Of a stretch of 64,000 bases of DNA, positions 29,990 to 42,968 are shown one piece after another. The stretch lies in the NCBI GenBank assembly GCA_015057425.1, contig SVEL01000012.1:1-64000 (forward strand), read 5' to 3'. Numbering within the stretch: position 1 is the first letter of the stretch; every line of letters begins with the position of its first letter. A model generated the notes under the pieces. It saw only the letters and a list, made by a program, of their open reading frames with translations, searched no databases and was not told where the DNA came from. This stretch comes from Lachnospiraceae bacterium. GTDB taxonomy: Bacteria > Bacillota > Clostridia > Lachnospirales > Lachnospiraceae. Made by a program: the position numbers and the translations under genes.

Positions 29990-31711
29990 TTATTTTAGTG
30001 TAACAGGCTCTGTAGAATATATTATAATTCCAATGTCTGTTACACTCTGTCCCGGTTCAATAGTTCCGTTATGAGAAACGGGCGTAATATGAAGCACATT
30101 CCCATCTGCAGAATATTCGCCATTCCATCCTTGGGATATAGTTATATTACCGTCAAATTCTATATCAGCTTCCCACGAAGTACAAGTCTTATCGGCGGTA
30201 TTCTTCACCGTTATTATGTACTGATAATAATACTCTGTACCGGTTGACCATGAGTTTGCCAGTGTTGCCGTAGCCTCAGCTGTTATTTTATATTCTTCAA
30301 TGCTTGTGGTAGTTTCCTGCTTAGTAGTTGTCGCCTGCTCATTTTCCGTAAAGTTGTCATTTTCTCCATCTGACAATTCGCCATTTCCTATGTCCGTAGA
30401 GCCTTTAAGCATATTTACAAACCATTTTCCCGCAGCGCTTAAATCGCTTTCCGTAAATCCGCTTTTCTTACTGCAGGAGGACTTAAGTATAGCCGATGTT
30501 TCATTTTTATTGGAAAGGTTCCACATGGCAGAGCTTATTCCATACTTATCTAAAAGCTGCATCCATTTGTTTGCCTGATACTCATCTATTCCACCGTTAC
30601 CACTGGCATCACATATACCATATTCCGTAACAAATATAGGAAGACCCATATTTATGGCATTTACCATCTCACTTCTAAGCGAATCCGTATGTGTTGCAGC
30701 ATAGAAATGCAGTGTATACATAATGTTATCATATTCCGTAATAGGATCTTTTGCAGCGTGGGTAACGTACTGTGACCAATTTGGTGTTCCTACTATTATA
30801 ATACCGTCTTCATCATACTGTCTGATTATCGGTATTATCTCAAGAGCATAGCTTTTTATTTCTGACCATGTTGTTCCGCCGCTTGGTTCATTGCAGATTT
30901 CATAGAAAACATTATCATAATCGGCATACAACTGTGCCATTTCCTTAAAGAATTTTTTAGCCTCTTCTTTATGAACATTTGGATTACGTTCTCCGTGGAC
31001 ATGCCAGTCTATTATAACGTACATACCATTGTCGGTAGCATACTTTACACCTTTTTTCACAAGGGCTTTAAGTTCTTCTTTATTGCCGCCGGTGCAGTAT
31101 CCGTTATTTTCTGCTGAATACATTACAAGTCGAATTAGCTGAACACCCATTTCATTATGAAGCTGTTTAAAGCATTTGTCATTGACATATTGTGGAAACC
31201 ATGCCAGACCATGAGTACTGATTCCTTTAAGCTGAATGATGTTTCCGTCTTCATCTGTCAGATTTGCTCCTGTAACCTTCAGTTTCTTTATAGTATCTGT
31301 AGTCTGAATTACATCTTTTTTCGTAGTTGTTTCACTTTCCTCAGATTCTTTAGTATCTGCAGTCTGAATTATATCTTTTTTTGTAGTTGTTTCAGTTTCC
31401 TCAGATTCTTTAGCATCTGTAGTCTGAATTACATCTTTTTTCGTAGTTGTTTCACTTTCCTCAGGCACCTTAGTTTCGGTTGTACTATCTTCTGTTTCGT
31501 CTTCGACACTGTCTGTGGTAGTCACATATGTATCAATGCCGTTTCCGTCATCTCTTAAAGTTGCACAAGATGCACAGCCGTAAAAAAACGTACCTGTGCA
31601 TTTTGTACAGCTGAAAACTCCGCAAAGGAGCATCAAAATACTTACGATTACAGCTACTATAATGACTGTAATTATTTTGTTTTCATTTGTATTATTCTGA
31701 TTATTTTCCAT
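29990..31711 (-). CDS. membrane-anchored GH5 cellulase with C-terminal carbohydrate-binding-like domain
   Basis: GISTHGLAWFPQYVN; VFYEICNEPSG (acid/base); IFVTEYGICD (nucleophile); CBM2-like C-terminus; N-terminal TM with Cys-rich CTKC/CASC motif. Confidence 0.92.
   Translation of the reverse strand: MENNQNNTNENKIITVIIVAVIVSILMLLCGVFSCTKCTGTFFYGCASCATLRDDGNGIDTYVTTTDSVEDETEDSTTETKVPEESETTTKKDVIQTTDAKESEETETTTKKDIIQTADTKESEESETTTKKDVIQTTDTIKKLKVTGANLTDEDGNIIQLKGISTHGLAWFPQYVNDKCFKQLHNEMGVQLIRLVMYSAENNGYCTGGNKEELKALVKKGVKYATDNGMYVIIDWHVHGERNPNVHKEEAKKFFKEMAQLYADYDNVFYEICNEPSGGTTWSEIKSYALEIIPIIRQYDEDGIIIVGTPNWSQYVTHAAKDPITEYDNIMYTLHFYAATHTDSLRSEMVNAINMGLPIFVTEYGICDASGNGGIDEYQANKWMQLLDKYGISSAMWNLSNKNETSAILKSSCSKKSGFTESDLSAAGKWFVNMLKGSTDIGNGELSDGENDNFTENEQATTTKQETTTSIEEYKITAEATATLANSWSTGTEYYYQYIITVKNTADKTCTSWEADIEFDGNITISQGWNGEYSADGNVLHITPVSHNGTIEPGQSVTDIGIIIYSTEPVTLK
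31284..31463. repeat. 60-bp in-frame tandem repeat, about 3 copies (linker of the GH5 cellulase)
   Basis: Lines 31261-31460 repeat with exact 60-nt period; encodes TTTKKD(V/I)IQT(T/A)D(T/A)KESEE(T/S)E. Confidence 0.9.
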
Positions 31712-31785
31712 ACATATAATTTATAATAAATGTATGTCCTTTTCAAGCACTTTATCCAATCAAATCTATACTTATTTCATTCCTC

Positions 31786-32217
31786 TTAAACATATTCTTT
31801 TAAATCTTTCATAAACTCTTCCGCAAGGTCTACAAGCTTATATGCAAGCTTTTTACTTTCTTCCGATGCATCACCATACTTATTGATGTATTCACTTACC
31901 GACTGAATTGACATACTGCAACCGTCCATCATAAGCTTTGCAATTCTTCCGTCACCGTCATCCATCATAAGTTTCATCTCTGTAGTCATCCACGAAAATG
32001 CCTCTGTCATCATGCCCGGCTCATTTTCACATTTACCGTATTCGTCAAGAAGTTCTGATGATTTATCCTCTAAATCACGATGTTTCTTTATATACTTGTT
32101 TATAAGTTCCTTAAATTCAGGATTTTTTATTTTACATTTTACCTGTTTCATACTTTCAACAGCCATTTTACAGCCTTTGTTGCATTCTTTTAACAATTCT
32201 ATTGTATTTGCATCCAT
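31786..32217 (-). CDS. hypothetical ferritin-like/four-helix protein
   Basis: MDANTIELLKECNKGCKMAVESMKQ..., all-helical composition; GGAAGGAG RBS upstream of ATG 32217. Confidence 0.7.
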   Translation of the reverse strand: MDANTIELLKECNKGCKMAVESMKQVKCKIKNPEFKELINKYIKKHRDLEDKSSELLDEYGKCENEPGMMTEAFSWMTTEMKLMMDDGDGRIAKLMMDGCSMSIQSVSEYINKYGDASEESKKLAYKLVDLAEEFMKDLKEYV

Positions 32218-32416
32218 TTTAAAAATATCTCCTTCCCATACGTGATGTTTATTATCTGTTTTTTTACATATAATAATTGTGTCCAATATAGAAATTTTCA
32301 TTCTAAAAAAATTTTTTAGTAATTTTAAAATTTTTTTATCATATCACTAAAAAAAGAACTTGTTATTTTCCCGATTTTATATATAATAAGAAAAGAGAAC
32401 AAAGGAGGATATAGTT

Positions 32417-35641
<3,225 letters not shown>

Positions 35642-35645
35642 TACT

Positions 35646-35680
35646 AAAGAGCAACCCGATTGGGTTGCTCTTTTTATTTT
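35646..35680. terminator. Rho-independent terminator after carB
   Basis: AAAGAGCAACCCGATTGGGTTGCTCTTTTTATTTT. Confidence 0.9.
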
Positions 35681-35692
35681 ACAAGCTTGTAG

Positions 35693-36619
35693 CTATCTGA
35701 AGAGTTCTGTCGAAAAGTATCTTTCTGCTGTATCAGGAAGTATTGTGACTACTGTCTTGCCTTTTCCAAGCTTCTTTGCAAGTTTCAATGCGGCTGCCAC
35801 GTTGGTTCCACTTGAAATACCACACATAATACCTTCTTTTTTCGCAAGGTCTTTTGCTGTCTGTATAGCTTCTTCATCTTTAATTATACATATATCATCA
35901 TATATCTGCTGATTTAAAACCTTAGGGATTATACCGTCACCGATACCCATCTGAATATGGCTTCCTACCACACCACCTGAAAGGATTGCGGCATTTTCCG
36001 GTTCTATTGCCCATATTGTAATATCTTTATTAACTTCTTTAAGAATTTCTCCTACACCGGTAAGTGTTCCTCCTGTACCTATACCGGAGCAGAATCCGTC
36101 GATAGGACCTCTCACCTGTTCTAATATTTCCATACCTGTCTGATACTTATGGGCTGTTGGATTTGCCTCATTTTCAAACTGTAACGGTACAAATACATTT
36201 TTATCTTCTTCCTGCATTTTGAGCGCAAGCTTTACACACTCATCAATACAATCACCTATATTACCTTCATCATGTACAAGTACAACTTCTGCACCATAAT
36301 GCATAACAAGTCGTCTTCTCTCTTCACTTACGGAATCCGGCATAATAATCTTAGTCTTATATCCACGGACAGCACCAACAAGCGCAAGACCTATACCCTG
36401 ATTACCGCTTGTAGGTTCTACAATTATGGTATTTTCATTGATAAGGCCTTTCTTTTCAGCATCAACTATCATACTGTATGCTACTCTTGTCTTAATCGAA
36501 CCACCTACATTTAATCCTTCGAATTTGACAAATATCTGTGCACTGTCTTTATCTACCATACGGTTAAGTTTAATCATCGGGGTATGCCCCATTGCTTCCA
36601 ATATGTTATTGTAAATCAT
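35693..36619 (-). CDS. cysK: cysteine synthase (PLP-dependent)
   Basis: NVGGSIKTRVAYSMI (PLP Lys); EPTSGNQGIGLALV; GIGTGGTLTGVGE. Confidence 0.93.
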   Translation of the reverse strand: MIYNNILEAMGHTPMIKLNRMVDKDSAQIFVKFEGLNVGGSIKTRVAYSMIVDAEKKGLINENTIIVEPTSGNQGIGLALVGAVRGYKTKIIMPDSVSEERRRLVMHYGAEVVLVHDEGNIGDCIDECVKLALKMQEEDKNVFVPLQFENEANPTAHKYQTGMEILEQVRGPIDGFCSGIGTGGTLTGVGEILKEVNKDITIWAIEPENAAILSGGVVGSHIQMGIGDGIIPKVLNQQIYDDICIIKDEEAIQTAKDLAKKEGIMCGISSGTNVAAALKLAKKLGKGKTVVTILPDTAERYFSTELFR

Positions 36620-36741
36620 ACATTCACCTTTATGCAGCTATGCCACAACATTTTCTGCACTTTCTTATATTTTTTTGCTATATATTACTATACTATAATA
36701 TGGCAAAAATTCAATAGGTGTTTATATTTTCAATACATTTT

Positions 36742-37947
36742 TTACTGTTCAAAATAACAAAATGCCATTCCCGTATAAATAGCACTTCCAATACTTAAAA
36801 CCGATGTATCAAAGCGTACCTGCGAATGATGTAACGGATACTCATATCCATCTTTTTTATTGCCCGCACATAGAGAAATCATAACTGACGGAACCTTCCG
36901 ACTGATGTAAGCAAAGTCCTCAGAGCCTCCCGCTACCGACCTTCCAAAAGCAACATCCACGCTGTCACATCCTAAACTTTCAATACAATCTTCTGCCAAA
37001 AGACAAATTTTCTTATCGTTGTACAGGCTTGGACAACCGCTACCGAATATTACTTTTGCTTCCCCTTTAAAGCTTTTAGCCGTACACTCTGTAATCTCAA
37101 TGATTCTCCTCTTTATAAACTCTCTAACCATCTCATCATATGTTCTCATAGTTCCTTTTATAACAGCATTTTCAGGTATTGCATTGGGCGCATTTCCGGC
37201 AGATAACGTACCTACTGTAATTACGGCCTTTTCTCCTATCGCAAGCTCTCTTGCATTTATCTCTTGCAGGGCAATAATCAGATGAGCTGCAATATTTATA
37301 GGGTCAATCCCCAGTGACGGCATAGACCCGTGACAACCTTTTCCTATTACATTTATAGTAAAATAGTCTGCTGCCGGTGCACTTACTCCCGCCGGTGCCA
37401 CTATTGCCTTTCCACTGTCTATACCATCTACTCCTGTTAATACATGTATCATCACTGCGCCTGTAACTCCACTAAGTATTCCTGCTTCTATCATATCCTT
37501 TGCACCTGCGAGCTGTTCTTCTGCCGGCTGAAACATCAGACGCACCTTACCTTTAAGTTTATTTTCATGTTCCTTAAGATACTTTGCTGCACCAAGTAAC
37601 ATAGTTGTATGCATATCGTGTCCACAAGCGTGCATATATCCGTTTTTTGACGCATATTCTAAGCCTGTTTCCTCTTTTATAGGCAAAGCGTCCATATCTG
37701 CCCTTAAAAGAAAAACATTGTCATTTGAGCCAATTCCTATGTCTGTATACAATCCCATCTTACCACAGGACTTTACGTCACATCGGTAATCTGTCAGTTT
37801 CCTTTTCACATACTTATATGTTTCTTCTATATCAAATCCCACACCGGGATTCTTATGAAGAAAACGATAATGTTTATCCAGTTCTTCCTTAAATTCTTCT
37901 ATCTCACTCAAAATCTCACTAAAACTTTCCATCACTTTCCCTCGCAA
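36742..37947 (-). CDS. M20 family amidohydrolase/peptidase
   Basis: LRADMDALPIKEETGLEYASKNGYMHACGHDMHTTMLLGAA; MFQPAEEQLAGAKDMIEAG. Confidence 0.93.
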   Translation of the reverse strand: MRGKVMESFSEILSEIEEFKEELDKHYRFLHKNPGVGFDIEETYKYVKRKLTDYRCDVKSCGKMGLYTDIGIGSNDNVFLLRADMDALPIKEETGLEYASKNGYMHACGHDMHTTMLLGAAKYLKEHENKLKGKVRLMFQPAEEQLAGAKDMIEAGILSGVTGAVMIHVLTGVDGIDSGKAIVAPAGVSAPAADYFTINVIGKGCHGSMPSLGIDPINIAAHLIIALQEINARELAIGEKAVITVGTLSAGNAPNAIPENAVIKGTMRTYDEMVREFIKRRIIEITECTAKSFKGEAKVIFGSGCPSLYNDKKICLLAEDCIESLGCDSVDVAFGRSVAGGSEDFAYISRKVPSVMISLCAGNKKDGYEYPLHHSQVRFDTSVLSIGSAIYTGMAFCYFEQ

Positions 37948-38169
37948 TCAATTCAGTATATTCACTTAATGTATCCATTATAAATATTGACAATTTTATT
38001 TTTTTCAAACATATTATTAATTTATTTTCTCATACAAAATAAAGGGCAAAAAAATTTTATTAATATTTAAAAAAATAATTGCAAGGGATTTACTTTTGTG
38101 ATAAAGTGTTATGCGTGATAAGTTTTGTGCTTACCATAATCTATTTTCCAACACAGGAGGTAAAATCTA

Positions 38170-38853
38170 ATGAAAAAGATTTATGAAGGAAAAACTAAGG
38201 ACGTATATAGCCTTGATAACGGAAATGTTATGTTAAAATTCAAAGACGACTGTACAGGTAAAGACGGTGTATTTGATCCGGGCGAAAATGCTGTTGGATT
38301 AACAATTGAAGGAATTGGTAAAGCTAACTTACAGACATCTATTCATTATTTTGAATTATTAAAGGATGCAGGTATCAAGACACACTATGTTGGTGCAAAC
38401 GTTGATGATGCTACTATGGAAGTTCTTCCGGCTACAGTATTTGGTCACGGTCTTGAAGTTATTTGCCGTCTCGTAGCTACAGGAAGTTTTATCCGCAGAT
38501 ACGGTGAATATATTGAAGATGGTACTGTATTAGAAGGTGGTTATGTAGAATGTACATTTAAGAATGATGCATTAGGCGATCCACTCGTTACAGGTGAAGG
38601 TCTTGCAGCATTAGGTGTTATGACACCTGAAATGTTCCAGAGCATGAAGGAACAGACATTAAAAATTACAAAAATCGTTGCTGATGATTTAAAATCAATC
38701 GGTCTTGATTTATGGGATATTAAATTCGAGTTCGGTTATAACAATAATGAAGTTATCTTAATTGATGAAATTGCATCAGGTAACATGAGAGTTTATAAAG
38801 ATGGAAAGATTGTTGATCCTGTTGAGTTAACAAAATACATCTTAAACAGATAA
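38170..38853 (+). CDS. purC: phosphoribosylaminoimidazole-succinocarboxamide synthase
   Basis: [14 protein letters not shown]; short SAICAR synthetase architecture; AGGAGG RBS. Confidence 0.96.
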   Translation: MKKIYEGKTKDVYSLDNGNVMLKFKDDCTGKDGVFDPGENAVGLTIEGIGKANLQTSIHYFELLKDAGIKTHYVGANVDDATMEVLPATVFGHGLEVICRLVATGSFIRRYGEYIEDGTVLEGGYVECTFKNDALGDPLVTGEGLAALGVMTPEMFQSMKEQTLKITKIVADDLKSIGLDLWDIKFEFGYNNNEVILIDEIASGNMRVYKDGKIVDPVELTKYILNR

Positions 38854-38866
38854 TTTGGAGAAGTAT

Positions 38867-40057
38867 ATGGAAAGAAAAGTTGGTACAGTATCAAGAGGAC
38901 TTCGTTGTCCTATTATCAGAGAAGGCGATAATTTAGTTGATATCGCTGTTACAAGCGTATTGGAAGCGGCTGAAAGCGAAGGTTTTTCACTCAGAGATAA
39001 AGACGTAGTTGCATTGACAGAATCTATCGTAGCAAGATCACAAGGTAATTATGCATCTGTTGACGCTATTGCAGCTGATGTCAAAGCAAAATTAGGTGGA
39101 GAAACTATAGGTGTTATCTTCCCTATTTTATCACGTAACCGATTTGCAATCTGCTTAAAAGGTATTGCAAAGGGTGCTAAGAAAGTTGTATTAATGTTAA
39201 GTTATCCAAGTGATGAGGTTGGTAATGCTCTTTTAACATTAGATCAGTTAGATGATGCAAATATCAATCCATACAGCGATGTTTTAACATTAGAAAAATA
39301 TCGTGCATTGTTCGGCGAAAATAAGCATGAATTTACAGGCGTTGATTATGTTGAATATTATTCAAACATTATCAGAGAAGCAGGTGCTGAAGTTGAAGTT
39401 ATCTTCGCTAACCAGGCAAAGACAATTTTAAACTACACAGACTGTGTTTTAACTTGTGATATTCATACAAGAAAGAGAACAAAACGTATTTTAAAGGAAG
39501 CCGGTGCAAAAGCTGTATGTGGTCTTGATGACATCCTTACAAGTTCTGTAAACGGTAGCGGATATAATACAAAATACGGTTTACTTGGTTCAAACAAGTC
39601 AACCGAAGATTCAATCAAACTCTTCCCTCACGAATGTCAGGATTTAGTAGAATCTATCCAGGCTGAACTTCTTAACAAAACAGGTAAGAAAGTTGAAGTT
39701 ATGGTTTATGGTGATGGTGCTTTCAAAGATCCTCAGGGCAAGATTTGGGAATTAGCTGACCCGGTTGTATCACCTGCATTTACAAGCGGACTTGTTGGTA
39801 CACCAAACGAATTAAAGCTTAAATATCTTGCAGATAATGACTTCAAGAACTTAAGCGGCGATGAGTTAAAGGCTGCTATTTCAGAAAGCATTAAAGCTAA
39901 GAATTCAAACTTAGTAGGAAATATGGCGTCACAGGGAACTACTCCAAGACAGTTAACTGACTTACTCGGTTCTTTATGTGACTTAACAAGTGGTTCAGGT
40001 GATAAGGGAACACCTATCATCTTAATCCAGGGTTATTTCGATAACTATACAGACTAA
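38867..40057 (+). CDS. coenzyme F420-0:L-glutamate ligase-like (CofE-like) protein
   Basis: CPIIREGDNLVDI...KDVVALTESIVARSQGN; start ATG 38867 with GGAG RBS. Confidence 0.75.
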   Translation: MERKVGTVSRGLRCPIIREGDNLVDIAVTSVLEAAESEGFSLRDKDVVALTESIVARSQGNYASVDAIAADVKAKLGGETIGVIFPILSRNRFAICLKGIAKGAKKVVLMLSYPSDEVGNALLTLDQLDDANINPYSDVLTLEKYRALFGENKHEFTGVDYVEYYSNIIREAGAEVEVIFANQAKTILNYTDCVLTCDIHTRKRTKRILKEAGAKAVCGLDDILTSSVNGSGYNTKYGLLGSNKSTEDSIKLFPHECQDLVESIQAELLNKTGKKVEVMVYGDGAFKDPQGKIWELADPVVSPAFTSGLVGTPNELKLKYLADNDFKNLSGDELKAAISESIKAKNSNLVGNMASQGTTPRQLTDLLGSLCDLTSGSGDKGTPIILIQGYFDNYTD

Positions 40058-40076
40058 TATATTTATAAAAACAAAG

Positions 40077-40106
40077 AATCGGGGCTTTAAACTGCCCCGA
40101 TTTTTA
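40077..40106. terminator. Rho-independent terminator
   Basis: AATCGGGGCTTTAAACTGCCCCGATTTTT. Confidence 0.9.
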
Positions 40107-40111
40107 TGTGT

Positions 40112-41101
40112 TTAGCTTATTTCACCGCAATATGACTTAGCAAATTCTTCTCTTACTTCATCTATGCTATCCGTATGTCCCAACACATACATTAACTTTG
40201 TAACTGCTGCTTCCGTAGTCATATCTCTACTTTCTATGGCACCATATTCCATAACCCTTTGTCCGGCTTCATAGATATAAAAGTCGCTTCCTTCATATAA
40301 GCATTGACTTCCCACAACAACTATCATTCCTTTGGACATAACACGCTTAACTGCAGCCGCCATATCTCTTCTTATAAACGGAATTCCACCTCGTCCAAAC
40401 GCCTCTATATACACTGCTTTATATCCTTTTTCATATAAATAATCAAGAATATCAGGGCTCATACCCGGTACAAGCTTCAGCAGGAATACATCTGTGCAAA
40501 TATTCGTATCAAGTTCCATACTGCCTGTGCTTTCTATAATGTGCTTTTCATTTATCTCCAGGCCACCCGAATTGATAATTGCAGCATACGGATAGTTGAT
40601 GCTTTCAAATGCATCAAAGCTTTTTGTCCTTGTCTTGCTGGCACGACAGCCTATCATAACCTTTCTGTCAAAAGCTACATATATTCCACTTATACCGCTT
40701 CCTGCCATGGAAATAGCAGCACGACAATTCTCCACTGCATCAGCCACAGGATTTTCAATAGAAAGCTGGCTTCCCGTAAATACTATAGGAAGTTTCGGAT
40801 TCTTTAGCATATAAGACACCGCCGACGCTGTATATGCCATAGTATCTGTTCCGTGAATAACCACAATACCATCGTATAAATCACTTTCCCTGTATATAAC
40901 TTTTGCAAGCTCCTGCCACTCTTCCGGCTGCATATTGGTACTGTCTAAAGACCATAATTCCTTAAATGTCACATCATAGTTTTTCGCCATAACATTTATG
41001 TCTTTTAATATATCTTCGCCTGTCAGGCCCGGCTTTAATCCAAACTCACTTTTGGTTGACGCCAGCGTTCCGCCTGTCAGTATAAACAAAATTTTTTTCA
41101 T
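40112..41101 (-). CDS. ansA: asparaginase
   Basis: ILFILTGGTLAST; GIVVIHGTDTMAYTASAVSYML; GSGISGIYVAFD. Confidence 0.93.
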   Translation of the reverse strand: MKKILFILTGGTLASTKSEFGLKPGLTGEDILKDINVMAKNYDVTFKELWSLDSTNMQPEEWQELAKVIYRESDLYDGIVVIHGTDTMAYTASAVSYMLKNPKLPIVFTGSQLSIENPVADAVENCRAAISMAGSGISGIYVAFDRKVMIGCRASKTRTKSFDAFESINYPYAAIINSGGLEINEKHIIESTGSMELDTNICTDVFLLKLVPGMSPDILDYLYEKGYKAVYIEAFGRGGIPFIRRDMAAAVKRVMSKGMIVVVGSQCLYEGSDFYIYEAGQRVMEYGAIESRDMTTEAAVTKLMYVLGHTDSIDEVREEFAKSYCGEIS

Positions 41102-41209
41102 AGATATCTTTTCCTTTCAGATAAGACTTTGCAATTTTTCACCTAACACTACTGTTATAAATTATTATAGCAAACTATGATTTTTATTCAAGTGGTCGAA
41201 ATACGTTTC

Positions 41210-42352
41210 TTACGATACAGCAAGGTCAACATGCTGCACAGTTCCCACACCGCCACTTTCTTTTAGAAATATACCTGTGGCACGGATTTTTCCGTCTAAA
41301 TCCATATCTCTTCCTGATAAAGAAAAGTCTGTACTTGCTTTTCCAAGAAAAATCGCTCCCACATCTGCTTCTTTTAAATTCATCAAAATATCTTTTCCGT
41401 CAGCACCTTTACACCATACTTTTAGTTTTTCAAAGATACTGTCATTTTCATCTATCCATCCATTGCCGTCACTATCATATTTAGCCAAATCCTTAAAACC
41501 GTCACCGCTTTTTGTGCCAAACAGCTCACTACCGTCATTTATCTTTCCGTCGCTATTTAAATCAAGTGCAAGGAAGCCCGTACCATTTCCGGTCATAGAT
41601 ATTTCATCCGCTTCGCCGTCTGAATCTAAATCAAATCTAAACTTCTGATCGGATATTTGCGCTACATCAGCACCTACATTTATCATAAGCGGGTCCAAAA
41701 GTGAATTTGCAAGAGACGGCATCTGCACTTGCGTATATTGTACAAAACTTCTGGACATCTGAATATCCACATTAAACTCTATGGTTCTGCCATCCTCTGT
41801 GGTGGCTATACCTGAAGACTGAAAGCTTGTGTATTCTGCTTCACTATATGTTATCTGCTGAAAACCCCCTGCATATTTTGCACAAAACATACTGTTTGAC
41901 ATTATTCTTCTTAAAATCATATTTAGCAGTGTATACCTAAAACCATGATTTCCACCCTCTGATTTAAAGTGTGAAATTTCAGGTGCTTTTTCCGCATCTT
42001 CAATAATATCTTCCGTATTTATTTTTCCGGAATTATCTGCATTATTTCCTATATTATTTTTTTCTTCCGATATATTACTATCTTCTGTCGTTGCTTTCTG
42101 CTCTTCCGGTTTCAGCCCATGATTACAAACATACCTACTTCCTAAATTACTGTAAAATGAATATGTGCTCTCGCTTGAGTTTTTAAATGAATATGATTGT
42201 GACATTCCTAAATCTCCGGTGTTGCCACCTGTCAAACTTCCTTTAAGTCCTGCAAATGTGCCGACATTACCTGTCTTTGCAGTCTGTCTTGCTCCTATCT
42301 GCTGATATCTTCTGCCCGAAGACATCATTATACTACTATCTGCTATTCTCAT
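41210..42352 (-). CDS. hypothetical protein with EF-hand-like Ca-binding loops
   Basis: DLNSDGKINDGSELFG...KYDSDGNGWIDENDSIF...DMDLDGKIR. Confidence 0.75.
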   Translation of the reverse strand: MRIADSSIMMSSGRRYQQIGARQTAKTGNVGTFAGLKGSLTGGNTGDLGMSQSYSFKNSSESTYSFYSNLGSRYVCNHGLKPEEQKATTEDSNISEEKNNIGNNADNSGKINTEDIIEDAEKAPEISHFKSEGGNHGFRYTLLNMILRRIMSNSMFCAKYAGGFQQITYSEAEYTSFQSSGIATTEDGRTIEFNVDIQMSRSFVQYTQVQMPSLANSLLDPLMINVGADVAQISDQKFRFDLDSDGEADEISMTGNGTGFLALDLNSDGKINDGSELFGTKSGDGFKDLAKYDSDGNGWIDENDSIFEKLKVWCKGADGKDILMNLKEADVGAIFLGKASTDFSLSGRDMDLDGKIRATGIFLKESGGVGTVQHVDLAVS

Positions 42353-42466
42353 AACTTATATCTCCTTTCAAAATAACTGTTTATTTCCTATGATTTCGGA
42401 GTTATAAGTCGCAATTTTATATTTAGGGAACGAAACCGCTACAAAAAGGAACGAGAAGCTAAAACA

Positions 42467-42859
42467 TCATAGCTTCCCGTCCTGTAAATATGTCATATAT
42501 GCATTTTCAAAATCACCATACTTATCTTTAGATAAGAAAATATTATCACCATTCGTCAGCTGTATACTACTGCTGCCATAGGCCCTGATATGTGCCATAT
42601 TAACTAAGTAACCTCTGTGGCATCTGTAGAACCCGTCATCTAACTTTTCCTCTATGTCCTTCATAGAGCCATATACCTCAATATTTTCTATAGCTGTATG
42701 GATAACTATTTTCTTAAGCTGATTTTCTATATAATAAATATCATTCTTTCTAAGCGTGTAGGTTTTCTGCCTTGTTTTGAATAAAATAATCTGCTTTCTT
42801 GCAAGGCTGTCTATTATATTTTTCTCGTAATCACATACTGCAATCTGCAAATTCTTCAC
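42467..42859 (-). CDS. LytTR-domain DNA-binding protein with vestigial receiver N-terminus
   Basis: IAVCDYEKNIIDSL stub followed directly by a LytTR domain (IILFKTRQKTYTLRKNDIYYIEN...RCHRGYLVNMAHI). Confidence 0.8.
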   Translation of the reverse strand: MKNLQIAVCDYEKNIIDSLARKQIILFKTRQKTYTLRKNDIYYIENQLKKIVIHTAIENIEVYGSMKDIEEKLDDGFYRCHRGYLVNMAHIRAYGSSSIQLTNGDNIFLSKDKYGDFENAYMTYLQDGKL

Positions 42860-42968
42860 CTCATTTCAAATAACCGCAGACTTACGGTCATTTAATATAT
42901 CGGCAAATTACTATAAAATATTAAGCCAAAACATAGCAACGTTATAATGTTATGTCAGTGATTCTCCC

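Noticed and set aside
31157-31558. 133-aa repetitive plus-strand ORF (ICSLNYIFFRSCF)n
   Set aside because: Antisense of the 60-bp repeat in the GH5 cellulase.
38041-38169. Possible riboswitch upstream of purC
   Set aside because: The leader contains a plausible TTGCAA-17-TAAAGT promoter but no purine-riboswitch-like junction was recognised.
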